This document shows, one piece after another, positions 10,667-19,136 of a DNA stretch of 64,000 nucleotides. The DNA lies in the NCBI GenBank assembly GCA_016934935.1, contig JAFGRW010000106.1, positions 124,001 to 188,000 on the forward strand, written 5' to 3'. Each line of letters begins with the position of its first letter. Positions within the stretch are counted from its first letter, which is position 1. The stretch comes from Spirochaetota bacterium (GTDB lineage: Bacteria > Spirochaetota > UBA4802 > JAFGJZ01). A program made the translations under genes and the position numbers. Under the pieces are notes generated by a model. It was not told the DNA's origin. It saw nothing but the letters and a program-made list of their open reading frames with translations, and searched no databases.

Positions 10667-12322
10667 ATGGATGATCTTGACAAACTTCTTTTAAATGTGG
10701 ATAACGAAGTTGATTTTAAGACATTAAAAGAGGACGAAATACGGACTCATCAAAAAACTGTCCGTAAAGGTGATAGAAATATCGGTGATGAACAATTTGA
10801 TAATAATTTGTCTGACTCATTTGAATCTCTTTTTGAAAAATTAAAAGAAAAAAAAGAGATTCAGTTATTTTCTGAAAATCATTTAAACGGTCTTAAACCT
10901 CACTGGAATCACATAATCGATTTCAAAAACATATTGTCTGATCTAACTTTGCCGGATCCGGTTATCTTTGCCTTGCGGAAACACAAGTATAATCTTCTTA
11001 GATCAATTGAAAATATTGAAAGAATATATGAAGACTTTATTACAACACAATCGTATCAAAATATAGAAAAAATTGCCAAACAGGATTACCCCCGTTTCTT
11101 TCCTGCTATGGAATTGGATCATCAGAGAATCCAATTTCTTATACTCAAAGAGATATTTTTACGTTTAAGGGAAGTTAACTCGCATATTCGTAAAGAGTGG
11201 AAAGATCTTGCGACTAATATAAAAGTCATGACGTTGGCAAATGAATCAGGTGCATTTGTTGCAAGATGTGAAGATATAATAAGAAACGGGATAAACTGCT
11301 GTAAAGATGCCGATCTTTTCCTGGAATTCCTTGCTGCAATACTATATATTCCTCGAAAAGATTTTGACGTTCTGGAAAAGGATATTATTAATAGAATATA
11401 TTTTCGTGATTCATATGATTATGATTACAAAAGTCAGTTTAAACTTGAACCAAACGTAAAACCGCGAAACTCAAACACTCCGCAAGAATCAAAAAATAAT
11501 AAAAATAATGATAAAAAAATGGCTGTAAAGGGGTCAACCGGTCATTCAGAAAAAGATAACCATGTGCACAATGTTAATCCTGAAATTACTGAAAAAATAA
11601 GAAATCTTTACCGTGTTCCCGGCAAAAGTAGCTGGAACACAAAAGAACCCTATATAATAAAAATAGATCCTGTAAAACTTGATCATAATATTAATGATCT
11701 CGAATCTTCTATAGTATTTATTCCCGAATCTAAAAGTCATGAAGCAGTAGATGCTCTTGTCAAGCGGGCAATGATAAGATCCATGCATGCCGAAATAAGT
11801 GGAATTACAATTCGTTATGAAGAATTTATATTCAAGACCATTATCAAACTTGTTCAAAATATAACGAGTACGTATAAGGAAATATGTGAAGACATGGATC
11901 TGTTTATATATCACTGCGCACCAATGACAGTTTACAATATCCTTCTTCGCCGGTTTCACAAAGAATCTATCGGTGTTATTTTTAAAAAGATTTCAAAGCT
12001 TAAAATTGCGAGGATTTTGCCTTCAGAATATATTAAAAGTCTGGTAATGGTCTGGTTTAATGAAAATGTACATACTAAAGAGTTGCCTTATGACCGGATA
12101 CTTGATTTTAATCAAATAAAAACCGAATTGCAGAATCGTTATAATACTGAAATTGAAAATCATTTGAAAAAAATTAAAATAGCTGTTGAACACCATAGAG
12201 AAAAAACTGGTGTAATTCTCGATAAAAATGTGATACTCCATAAAAGGGCATTTGATCTTTTCAATGACATAGAGGTTGAAGTCTATTTAAGATTTCTGGA
12301 TAAAACCATTTTCAGGAAATGA
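10667..12322 (+). CDS. Unknown protein, 551 residues, downstream of ftsH
   Basis: I do not recognise this family. The protein is hydrophilic, predicted to be mostly helical, and has no signal peptide or membrane segment that I can see. An acidic N-terminus (about 1-60) leads into a helical body. Around residues 265-300 there is an Asn/Lys-rich low-complexity linker (SKNNKNNDKK), so two globular halves are likely. No catalytic motif stands out. The ATG at 10667 is preferred to the track's TTG six bases upstream. It starts 15 bases after ftsH and is probably co-transcribed; its tail overlaps the end of recG on the other strand by 11 bases. Confidence 0.75.
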   Translation: MDDLDKLLLNVDNEVDFKTLKEDEIRTHQKTVRKGDRNIGDEQFDNNLSDSFESLFEKLKEKKEIQLFSENHLNGLKPHWNHIIDFKNILSDLTLPDPVIFALRKHKYNLLRSIENIERIYEDFITTQSYQNIEKIAKQDYPRFFPAMELDHQRIQFLILKEIFLRLREVNSHIRKEWKDLATNIKVMTLANESGAFVARCEDIIRNGINCCKDADLFLEFLAAILYIPRKDFDVLEKDIINRIYFRDSYDYDYKSQFKLEPNVKPRNSNTPQESKNNKNNDKKMAVKGSTGHSEKDNHVHNVNPEITEKIRNLYRVPGKSSWNTKEPYIIKIDPVKLDHNINDLESSIVFIPESKSHEAVDALVKRAMIRSMHAEISGITIRYEEFIFKTIIKLVQNITSTYKEICEDMDLFIYHCAPMTVYNILLRRFHKESIGVIFKKISKLKIARILPSEYIKSLVMVWFNENVHTKELPYDRILDFNQIKTELQNRYNTEIENHLKKIKIAVEHHREKTGVILDKNVILHKRAFDLFNDIEVEVYLRFLDKTIFRK

Positions 12323-14333
12323 TTCTTAGATAGCGATTATTCATATTATCTTTGAACTCATTTGTTGAAGAATTATCTATTTCAATTTGAGCCTTTTCCC
12401 GGGCAATTAAAAGAATTTCCCTGTCGTTAATAATATCCGCGTAAACGAAATCGCTGTTAAAACCGGACTGCAGTAATCCCGTTATCTCTCCGGCTCCACG
12501 CATTTCCAGATCTTTCTCGGCTATATAAAATCCGTCATCAGATTCAGCAAGAACATTAATTCGCTTTAGTGTGGTTTCGGGAATTGAATCATTATAGCAT
12601 AACACACAAAAAGAGGGTAAATTTCCACGGCCAACCCTTCCTCTTAGCTGATGCAGTTGAGCCAAACCAAATCTCTCAGGATGTAGAATAACAATTACAG
12701 TAGCGTTGGGAACATCGATTCCCACCTCAATTACAGTTGTCGAGACAAGAATAGATGAACTTTTCTCTAAAAAATCATTCATGACTTTTTCTTTCTCTTC
12801 ACCTTTCATTTTACCGTGGAGAACAGATATTTTATGGTTTTTGAATCTTTTGTTTAATTTTTCTGAATATTCTTCAACAGAAGAAAGCTCGGAATCTTCA
12901 TTAGCTTCAATAAGCGGAAGTACAAAAAAACATTGTTGCCCTAAATTTATATATTTTTCCACAGAACGGTACATGGCTTCAGTACGGCTTTCAGGGATAA
13001 GAACTGTTTTAACAGGAATGCGGCCGGCAGGCTTCTGTTTTAAAAATGAAACTTCCATATCACCATAGAGAGTGAGAGCCAGTGAACGGGGAATCGGTGT
13101 TGCACTCATAGAAAGCAGGTGAACCGATTGCGATTTTTTTCTAAGAGCATAACGTTGTTGTATGCCGAATCTATGCTGTTCATCTATAACAGCTAAAGAT
13201 AGATCTTTGAAAGAAACCGTATTTTGAATTAATGCGTGAGTGCCAACAGCAACATCTACTGAGCCGGATTCAAGCCCGAATAATATCTGTTCTCTTTCCC
13301 TGGGCTTAGTGGCACCTGTTAACAGGGCAATATTTATATCAGGTAGCATCTTTGTCAGGGTTTCATAATGCTGTCGGGCAAGTAGCGACGTAGGAGCCAT
13401 AAAGGCACTCTGCTTTTTTTTCTTTGCCAGAACATAACAAAGGCCCGCTGCCACTGCGGTTTTTCCCGATCCGACATCTCCCTGTAAAAGGTTATTCAAG
13501 ACTTTACCGTTTGCGATATCTGCAGATAGACTTTTGAGTACCTTGTTCTGGTCTTTTGTTAAAGTAAACGGTAATAAAGAGATAAATTCATTAATATGTA
13601 AGTCAATCCCTGAACAGGCAGTGGTAATGGAAGATAATTTTTTCTGATGTAGTACGAGTATTTGAAGGAAAAAAAGCTCCGAAAACGCAAGGCGCTCTCT
13701 TACTTTAACAATATCAGAGAGTTCCATAGGAAAATGGTTTAAATAGAGAGCTTTTCCCAGAGTAAGATCAGAAAAAGAGCTGTAATAGTCTGAGAGTATG
13801 TCATCGTATTCGGCAGACAGGTGATCTTCGCAAGCATGTTTGATTATCTTTCTCATTACTTTTGATGAGACACCTTTATCTTTCATCGCTCCGGGAATTG
13901 AATAATAGGGTAGTATGCGCCCTGTGTTCACTGAAGAATCATTAAGCTCATATTCGGGATGAACCATTACAGGACCGCCTCTGCGACTGACTTTACCCGA
14001 CAAAACAACTTCGGTATCGAGTGAAAGCTGTTCCCCATGGTATTTAAAACCACCAAAAAAAAGAACCTTTATGCTGCCGCTATGGTCAGAAACCGTAATT
14101 TCCAGAAATTTCCTTGATCCTCCCGTTATTCGGGAAGAGGTAACTGTACCTTTAAGCGTAATATATTCTCCGTCGAGGCACTGTTCAATAAGCTTGTTCG
14201 AAGAGAGATCAACATACTTATATGGCCTAATAAATAAAAGATCTTCTACGCAGTTTACTCCCATAAAGTCACTAAAAAGTGCAGCCCGTTTAGCTCCAAC
14301 TGACGGAAGAACTACTATAGGATCATCCAGCAT
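12312..14333 (-). CDS. recG: ATP-dependent DNA helicase RecG
   Basis: Superfamily 2 branch-migrating helicase that remodels stalled replication forks. The N-terminal wedge/OB domain contains LKGTVTS and IKVLFFGG. The helicase motifs are present in order: GDVGSGKTAVAAG near residue 281, MAPTSLLARQHYE, the DEQHRFG box near 383, SATPIPRSLALT and a C-terminal RGRVGRGNLPSFC. Length 673 is close to the usual 690. The ATG overlaps the stop of the upstream 106-residue gene by one base (TAATG), indicating a coupled operon. Confidence 0.97.
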   Translation of the reverse strand: MLDDPIVVLPSVGAKRAALFSDFMGVNCVEDLLFIRPYKYVDLSSNKLIEQCLDGEYITLKGTVTSSRITGGSRKFLEITVSDHSGSIKVLFFGGFKYHGEQLSLDTEVVLSGKVSRRGGPVMVHPEYELNDSSVNTGRILPYYSIPGAMKDKGVSSKVMRKIIKHACEDHLSAEYDDILSDYYSSFSDLTLGKALYLNHFPMELSDIVKVRERLAFSELFFLQILVLHQKKLSSITTACSGIDLHINEFISLLPFTLTKDQNKVLKSLSADIANGKVLNNLLQGDVGSGKTAVAAGLCYVLAKKKKQSAFMAPTSLLARQHYETLTKMLPDINIALLTGATKPREREQILFGLESGSVDVAVGTHALIQNTVSFKDLSLAVIDEQHRFGIQQRYALRKKSQSVHLLSMSATPIPRSLALTLYGDMEVSFLKQKPAGRIPVKTVLIPESRTEAMYRSVEKYINLGQQCFFVLPLIEANEDSELSSVEEYSEKLNKRFKNHKISVLHGKMKGEEKEKVMNDFLEKSSSILVSTTVIEVGIDVPNATVIVILHPERFGLAQLHQLRGRVGRGNLPSFCVLCYNDSIPETTLKRINVLAESDDGFYIAEKDLEMRGAGEITGLLQSGFNSDFVYADIINDREILLIAREKAQIEIDNSSTNEFKDNMNNRYLRIIS

Positions 14334-14653
14334 TATTCCGTTGTCTCCTCTGCTATATACCAGACGCTATTGGGTATCTGTACGTATTTTCCCTCTTTTG
14401 TATAAAAATATACGTAATCGCGATCCTGATTCCCCGAAGTGATCTTTTCGACTCCAACCCAGCGTTTAACTATTTTCCCGTTCATATCAAACACGGTTAC
14501 CGTTAAATCCATACCAGTTATGGATTCAATTTTTCGTTTAAATACGTTACGCTGTTCGTATGTGAAGAAATATTTAAAATAGATAAACGTACCGGCGATA
14601 CCGGCAATAAGCAGAACTATAAGAGTTGTATAAATTTTGCTTTTAAATTTCAC
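14333..14653 (-). CDS. Small single-pass membrane protein upstream of recG
   Basis: Unrecognised protein of 106 residues. A short positively charged N-terminus is followed by one membrane segment (about residues 8-28, TTLIVLLIAGIAGTFIYFKY). The remaining 75 residues look like a small beta-rich domain on the extracytoplasmic side, inferred from the positive-inside rule. The start codon is GTG with GAGG five bases upstream. Its stop overlaps the recG start, which is strong evidence that it is translated. Function unknown; a role with RecG is not implied by topology. Confidence 0.7.
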   Translation of the reverse strand: MKFKSKIYTTLIVLLIAGIAGTFIYFKYFFTYEQRNVFKRKIESITGMDLTVTVFDMNGKIVKRWVGVEKITSGNQDRDYVYFYTKEGKYVQIPNSVWYIAEETTE

Positions 14654-14660
14654 AGCCGCC

Positions 14661-14750
14661 TCACTTTTTCCAGAATAGTGGTGTAAAAATAATTGGGAAT
14701 GATATCAGGATAATATAGCAGAAAGCAGCACCGGCTATTACTATTTGCAT
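14661..14750 (-). CDS. Putative 29-residue membrane microprotein
   Basis: Too short for the ORF track. An ATG-initiated frame encodes MQIVIAGAAFCYIILISF and continues with a proline and aromatic residues to end in WKK, the pattern of a single membrane helix with a positive C-terminal anchor. Its TGA lies 7 bases before the GTG of the next gene, so it fits a microprotein/106-residue protein/recG operon. No convincing Shine-Dalgarno precedes its ATG, which is the main reason for doubt. Alternatively it is a chance frame in a leader sequence. Confidence 0.4.
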   Translation of the reverse strand: MQIVIAGAAFCYIILISFPIIFTPLFWKK

Positions 14751-14778
14751 GCAGATAACTTAAAACGATTGTTATGAG

Positions 14779-14819
14779 TGTCAAGATATTTTACTTGACA
14801 GTGGTTGTTTTTACTTAAC
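14779..14819. promoter_or_regulatory. Inverted and direct repeats upstream of dinB (possible operator)
   Basis: TGTCAAG, 8 bases, then CTTGACA form a perfect 7-bp inverted repeat (14779-14800). The right half with its flank, TTTTACTTGACA, recurs 19 bases later as TTTTACTTAACA. This sits 11-51 bases before the dinB start. Position before a translesion polymerase gene suggests a repressor site such as a LexA box, but the motif is not the E. coli or Bacillus consensus. The TTGACA could alternatively be a -35 element. Confidence 0.4.
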
Positions 14820-14829
14820 AGATGTTAGC

Positions 14830-16020
14830 GTGAAAAGAATAATAATTCATATAGATATGGATGCATTTTTTGCTGCTGTTGAGCAAAACGATAATCCTGA
14901 ATTTAAAGGCAAACCTGTAGTCATCGGTGCCGATCCCGAGGGTGGCAAGGGGCGCGGAGTCGTGTCTACAGCTTCTTATGAAGCACGCAAATACGGAATA
15001 AGGTCAGCCATGCCGGTAAGTGAGGCATATCGAAGATGTCCCGATGCAATTTTTATTCGCGGTAATATGTACAGGTATAAGGAAGTCTCGGATACAATCA
15101 TGTCGGTTTTTAGATCGTTTTCACCAGTTGTAGAGCCCCTTAGTCTCGATGAGGCTTTTCTGGATTGCAGTGGATCTTCTAAAATTTTTGGATCACCAGT
15201 TGAGATTGCTCAAAAAATAAAAAACTCCATATATCAGTCTACAGGCCTTACCTCTTCGGCCGGAATATCGGCGGTCAAATCGGTAGCAAAAATTGCTTCT
15301 GACCTTAGAAAACCCGACGGTTTGACAATATGTCAGGAAGGCAACGAAATAGAGTTTTTAAAAGATTTGAGTATATCCCGTCTTTGGGGTGTTGGTAAAA
15401 AATCATACAAGATACTGACTGATATGGGTTTTTACAAAATAGGCGACATCAGTTCCAGAACTAGAAAAGACATGGAGCTTATTCTTGGAAGAAGTGGGGC
15501 AGAACTATGGGATCTTTCAAGGGGAATCGATTTTAGACCAGTTGCTTCAGAAAATGAGAGGCGAAAATCAATAAGTGAAGAGATAACTTTCAAAGAAGAT
15601 AAAAAATCCTTTGACGAATTAACACATACATTAAAATATATATGTGACAGCCTCTCTTTCTCTTTATGTAAAGAGGCTTGTAAAGCACGCACAATAACAC
15701 TTAAACTCCGTTATGACAGTTTTGAAACAATTACTCGTGGTAAAACCGTTGCTGAGTGTACCAGATCCTATAATGTGATTTTCAATACTGTTTTAGAAAT
15801 AATGGGAAGTTGTCTTGTGATAGGCCGTCGTGTCAGGTTGATCGGTGTCTCGTTAAGTAATCTTGAGTATGGAAAATATGAGTCTCAGCCTGATCTGTTT
15901 TCTTTAAAAGAGAGTTTAATTGAATCGCCACTGGATAATGTTATTAACGATCTTAAAATTAAGTATGGTTCCAAAATTAAAAGAGCGTCACTTTTACGCC
16001 ATGGGAGAGATAATGAGTAA
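14830..16020 (+). CDS. dinB: DNA polymerase IV (Y-family)
   Basis: Error-prone Y-family polymerase for translesion synthesis, 396 residues. The catalytic motifs are HIDMDAFFAAVEQ at the N-terminus and SLDEAFLDCSGS near residue 103, supplying the metal-binding acidic residues. KSVAKIASDLRKPDG and the helix-hairpin-helix segment LWGVGKKSYKILTDMG follow, then the little-finger domain. Start is GTG. A repeat array just upstream may be an SOS operator. The last codons overlap the next gene's start by 8 bases. Confidence 0.96.
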   Translation: MKRIIIHIDMDAFFAAVEQNDNPEFKGKPVVIGADPEGGKGRGVVSTASYEARKYGIRSAMPVSEAYRRCPDAIFIRGNMYRYKEVSDTIMSVFRSFSPVVEPLSLDEAFLDCSGSSKIFGSPVEIAQKIKNSIYQSTGLTSSAGISAVKSVAKIASDLRKPDGLTICQEGNEIEFLKDLSISRLWGVGKKSYKILTDMGFYKIGDISSRTRKDMELILGRSGAELWDLSRGIDFRPVASENERRKSISEEITFKEDKKSFDELTHTLKYICDSLSFSLCKEACKARTITLKLRYDSFETITRGKTVAECTRSYNVIFNTVLEIMGSCLVIGRRVRLIGVSLSNLEYGKYESQPDLFSLKESLIESPLDNVINDLKIKYGSKIKRASLLRHGRDNE

Positions 16021-16816
16021 AGAGAATAAATACATAGTATTTGATATTGAGTCGGTGCCGGATGGAAAACTTATAAAGGATGTTAAGTATCCCGGAGAAG
16101 ATATCAGTGAAGACGAAGCAATCTCCAGACTTCAGGATGAAATCATGGATAAAACCGCCGGGAAATCAAATTTTATACCCGTAACGATGCAATATCCGGT
16201 AAGTGTTGTTGTCGCATTGATTGCTGAAGATTTAACAATAAATGAAATCAAATCCCTTGATTATGGAAATTTCCGGGCATCCGAAATTTCAAGAAGCTTC
16301 TGGTTCAGGGTGGAAGTTCTTGATAAGAAAGCGTCTCTTGTAACTTTTAATGGGCGCGGTTTTGATGTCCCTCTTATGGAACTAATGGCCTATCGCTATG
16401 GCCATGAGATGAAACGGCATCTTACTGACAAATTCGGAACACGCTTCCGTTTTGGCACACGCCATATAGATCTTCAGGATTTTATCGGTAATTACAACGC
16501 GATAGGTGTATTCGGTGGTCTGAATATGCTCGCTAAAACCATCGGCTTACCCGGGAAAACTGATACAGCTGGTGATCAGGTTTATGACCTTTACAGAGAG
16601 GGTAAAATAGAGCAGATTAATGACTATTGTATTCATGATGTCCTGGATACGTATCTGGTTTTTTTACGCACAAGGGTTATGCTGGGTGATATTACACTTG
16701 ATGATGAAAAGAGAATTCGTGAAAACTGCTTCACATATTTAAAAGAGAATTGTGAATATAAAAACGCGGCAGAGAGCTATCTTTCACATATAAAAGATTT
16801 TGAACCCTGGCCCTGA
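16013..16816 (+). CDS. Predicted 3'-5' exonuclease, PolB-like (DNA_pol_B_exo2 type)
   Basis: DEDD-superfamily exonuclease domain protein of 267 residues related to the proofreading domain of family B polymerases, without a polymerase domain. Exo I is YIVFDIESVPDG near residue 10, Exo II LVTFNGRGFDVPL near 108 and Exo III YCIHDVLDTY near 204. The track's start (15920) lies deep inside dinB; the ATG at 16013 has GGGAGAGA six bases upstream and overlaps dinB by only 8 bases. Linkage to dinB suggests DNA repair, which is inference. Confidence 0.88.
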   Translation: MSKENKYIVFDIESVPDGKLIKDVKYPGEDISEDEAISRLQDEIMDKTAGKSNFIPVTMQYPVSVVVALIAEDLTINEIKSLDYGNFRASEISRSFWFRVEVLDKKASLVTFNGRGFDVPLMELMAYRYGHEMKRHLTDKFGTRFRFGTRHIDLQDFIGNYNAIGVFGGLNMLAKTIGLPGKTDTAGDQVYDLYREGKIEQINDYCIHDVLDTYLVFLRTRVMLGDITLDDEKRIRENCFTYLKENCEYKNAAESYLSHIKDFEPWP

Positions 16817-16875
16817 TTTGAATATTAGTGCTGTATAAAAAATAATATGATTAATACGCAATAAACGGAATCGAT

Positions 16876-16983
16876 ATGTCTGAGTCAAGAGTATGGTTAA
16901 TAACCGGTGCAGCAAGGGGAATGGGACTTATAAAAAACTTGATTTTTCACTGGAATATTAATTCTGTACATTTTTATAACTAA
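16876..16983 (+). pseudogene. Remnant of a short-chain dehydrogenase/reductase gene (N-terminus only)
   Basis: The ATG at 16876 opens MSESRVWLITGAARGMG, which is the beta1-turn-alpha1 NAD(P)-binding start of a classical SDR protein (TGxxxGxG). After GL the similarity stops and the frame runs through unrelated residues to TAA at 16981. Only about 18 residues of a 250-residue family remain; the rest has been deleted. The surrounding bases 16817-17009 hold nothing else that I recognise. Confidence 0.6.
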
Positions 16984-17009
16984 TCAATAATGAAAGAGCA
17001 GGTAATTAT

Positions 17010-17930
17010 TTGAAAACCGATATATTTGACAATCTTAAGTCGTACGGAAAAGTATTAAAAGATGAACCCATGAGCAATTACACCTCCTTTAAAACAGGTG
17101 GTTGTGCTGACTATCTGGTTTATCCCGCCTCTATGGATAAGTGTGCAGAGCTTATTGAATATTTAAATAAATCTGAATGCGGCTACACTGTTTTGGGGGG
17201 GTGCACCAATCTTGTTGTCGGAGATATGGGTATTAGGGGTGTTGTAATTATCATATCTGATTTGACCGAAGGATTTAACGAAATAAAAGTGGTCGATGAA
17301 AATACAATATATGCGGGGGCCGGTGTTAAGAAATCGGAATTTATAAATTTTACCGCGGAAAACTGTTTTGACGGAATGCATTTTATGGTTGGTATTCCGG
17401 GGTGTATTGGTGGCGGCATAATAATGAACGCCGGAACATATATGGGTACATTCTCCTCTGTTTTAAAAAAAGTCTATTTTATAAATAACCGTGGTCAGAG
17501 CAAAAGTAAAGAGATCGACTCTACCATGGGGCAATACAGACATCTTGATCTGGAAGCTGAATGTGCTGTGGTAACAGGAGCCGATTTCTCGTTGCCAAAA
17601 TCAGATAATAAAGATTTGGTTATACAAAAGATCAACGACATAATCGAAGACCGCAAGCAGAAACATCCCTGGGATTACCCCAGCGCTGGATCAGTTTTCA
17701 AAAATCCCGAAAACGAGGCCTCCTGGAAACTTGTAAACGATTGCGGTCTGAAAGGGTATTCTATAGGTGGCGCTCAGGTTTCCGAAAAGCATACCAATTT
17801 TATCATTAATAAGGGTGAAGCAAATTCTGCCGAGATTAGGGCACTCGTTTCGTATATTCAATCGCAGGTAAAAATAAAATACGGAATAGAACTTCATACC
17901 GAGATAAGAATGATAGGCGAGTTTCATTGA
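17010..17930 (+). CDS. murB: UDP-N-acetylenolpyruvoylglucosamine reductase
   Basis: FAD enzyme of peptidoglycan precursor synthesis, reducing UDP-GlcNAc-enolpyruvate to UDP-MurNAc with NADPH. At 306 residues it is the shorter type II form. Seen are YTSFKTGG, the FAD loop VLGGCTNLVVGD, GIPGCIGGGIIMNAG and the catalytic-serine region PSAGSVFKNPE, then GGAQVSEKHTNFIIN. The FAD loop is usually GGGSNLL and here reads GGCTNLV, a mild deviation. Start is TTG at 17010 with AGGT upstream; no better ATG precedes the conserved N-terminus. The stop overlaps the next gene's TTG start (TTGA). Confidence 0.94.
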   Translation: MKTDIFDNLKSYGKVLKDEPMSNYTSFKTGGCADYLVYPASMDKCAELIEYLNKSECGYTVLGGCTNLVVGDMGIRGVVIIISDLTEGFNEIKVVDENTIYAGAGVKKSEFINFTAENCFDGMHFMVGIPGCIGGGIIMNAGTYMGTFSSVLKKVYFINNRGQSKSKEIDSTMGQYRHLDLEAECAVVTGADFSLPKSDNKDLVIQKINDIIEDRKQKHPWDYPSAGSVFKNPENEASWKLVNDCGLKGYSIGGAQVSEKHTNFIINKGEANSAEIRALVSYIQSQVKIKYGIELHTEIRMIGEFH

Positions 17931-18739
17931 ACAGTTCTTTATACGACAAAACTTTTTGCGCTCTTGATATTGAGACTACCGGAGTAAATCCTTTCAAGGA
18001 CAAGATAATTGAGATTGGAATCGTACGGTTCCGCATAGGTCAGGAGCAGAACAATACATATCAGTCTCTTATTGACCCATTAATCCCTGTATCCGAACAA
18101 TCACGTCTTATTCACAATATTTCTCAAGAAGAACTTGAAGGTAAGCCGCTATATTCGGATATATATTGCTCTATCAAGGAGTTCATTGAAGATTCAATAC
18201 TGGTGATTCAGAACCCCCAGTTTGATCTGTCCTTTATTCAGTCAGAAAACAGAGCCGCTGGCTTGCCGTTTTTCAGTAACAGATCTTTCGATACTGTATC
18301 ACTTGCCAAGAAGGTCTTTAAAGGATTAAAAAATCATAAATTAGAAACAGTTTCCAGACACCTCAATTGTATAAGGAACTTTCACAGAGCACTTGACGAC
18401 GCGTTTTGCTGTATGGACATTTTTCTGGAGGGCGTCAGGAGAACTGATCCGGGTCGTATTTTTACTATTTCAGATTTGTATAATATTTGCGGCTTTGATA
18501 TTCAGGAGCGGGTATATAAGGATGTTGGCAGCCGTAAAATAAGAGGAGTAAACATATCGCCAGATAAAGAATACGAGATCATATATTGTGATCGGGCAGG
18601 GCAGACAACCGAAAGAAAAATACTGTGTAAAAAAATTATAAAAAACGGCTCCACATATTTTGTCCATGCCTTTTGCTACTTGAGGGAGCAAGATCGTTTT
18701 TTTAAATTTTCACGTATAAAAAATGCGACATTATGCTGA
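17927..18739 (+). CDS. DnaQ-like DEDDh 3'-5' exonuclease
   Basis: Exonuclease of the DNA polymerase III epsilon-like family, 270 residues. Exo I CALDIETTGVNP is near residue 10, Exo II LVIQNPQFDLSFI near 89 and Exo III-epsilon FHRALDDAFCCMDIF near 147. The Exo II motif normally reads HNxxFD; here His is replaced by Gln, while the acidic residues and the Exo III histidine are kept. The C-terminal 90 residues are of unclear origin. The start is TTG, overlapping murB's stop. It may be a repair or RNA-processing nuclease rather than the replicative epsilon subunit. Its tail overlaps the convergent STAS-like gene by 9 bases. Confidence 0.85.
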   Translation: MNSSLYDKTFCALDIETTGVNPFKDKIIEIGIVRFRIGQEQNNTYQSLIDPLIPVSEQSRLIHNISQEELEGKPLYSDIYCSIKEFIEDSILVIQNPQFDLSFIQSENRAAGLPFFSNRSFDTVSLAKKVFKGLKNHKLETVSRHLNCIRNFHRALDDAFCCMDIFLEGVRRTDPGRIFTISDLYNICGFDIQERVYKDVGSRKIRGVNISPDKEYEIIYCDRAGQTTERKILCKKIIKNGSTYFVHAFCYLREQDRFFKFSRIKNATLC

Positions 18740-19030
18740 TATTCGTTCGTTTGTTACACGACTGTTAAAAAAATTATTTAATTGCAGTCTAATTAATAGT
18801 GATTCTAACCATTCAGAAGATATGAATGAAAATGGTTTGCTTTTCTTTTCTTTTTCGTTTTTAAGAAAAATCAGAAAACCAATAAATGCTGAGTGAATGT
18901 AGTGGGTAGATGATAGATCAAGAACTATATTTTCTTCAACTAACTGATCACTCATCATATAGAGCTCAGGAATCTGTTCAAAAGTAATACGATCAGGGAA
19001 AAAACATCTATTATTCTTTATTATTATCAT
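18731..19030 (-). CDS. STAS-like protein lacking the usual phospho-acceptor serine
   Basis: Small cytoplasmic protein of 99 residues with the pattern of a STAS (anti-sigma-factor antagonist) domain: a beta-strand ENIVLDLSSTHYI, then HSAFIGFLIFLKN where canonical members read DSSGIGxL, then a second strand and an amphipathic helix. The position that carries the regulated serine appears to be alanine, and the preceding Asp is His. If it is a true STAS domain it would not be regulated by the usual phosphorylation. The start ATG at 19030 has GGGGG upstream. It is a single gene, divergent from the methionine synthase cluster. Confidence 0.6.
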   Translation of the reverse strand: MIIIKNNRCFFPDRITFEQIPELYMMSDQLVEENIVLDLSSTHYIHSAFIGFLIFLKNEKEKKSKPFSFISSEWLESLLIRLQLNNFFNSRVTNERISA

Positions 19031-19136
19031 GTGATTACCCCCATGTTGTATATCGTCTGTAAAGCCTCATTACTTAAGAAAGTTTTTTTAAATCTGATAA
19101 TATTTGGGGTTGTTGTTAATAATCTTCGAGGTTGCC

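Noticed and set aside
11546-11959. 137-residue minus-strand ORF inside the unknown gene after ftsH.
   Set aside because: It is an antisense shadow with no ribosome-binding site and cysteine/aromatic-rich composition typical of antisense frames.
19031-19136. Search for a cobalamin or SAM riboswitch before the methionine synthase genes.
   Set aside because: The divergent gap is only about 106 bases and shows no B12-box or SAM-box sequence.
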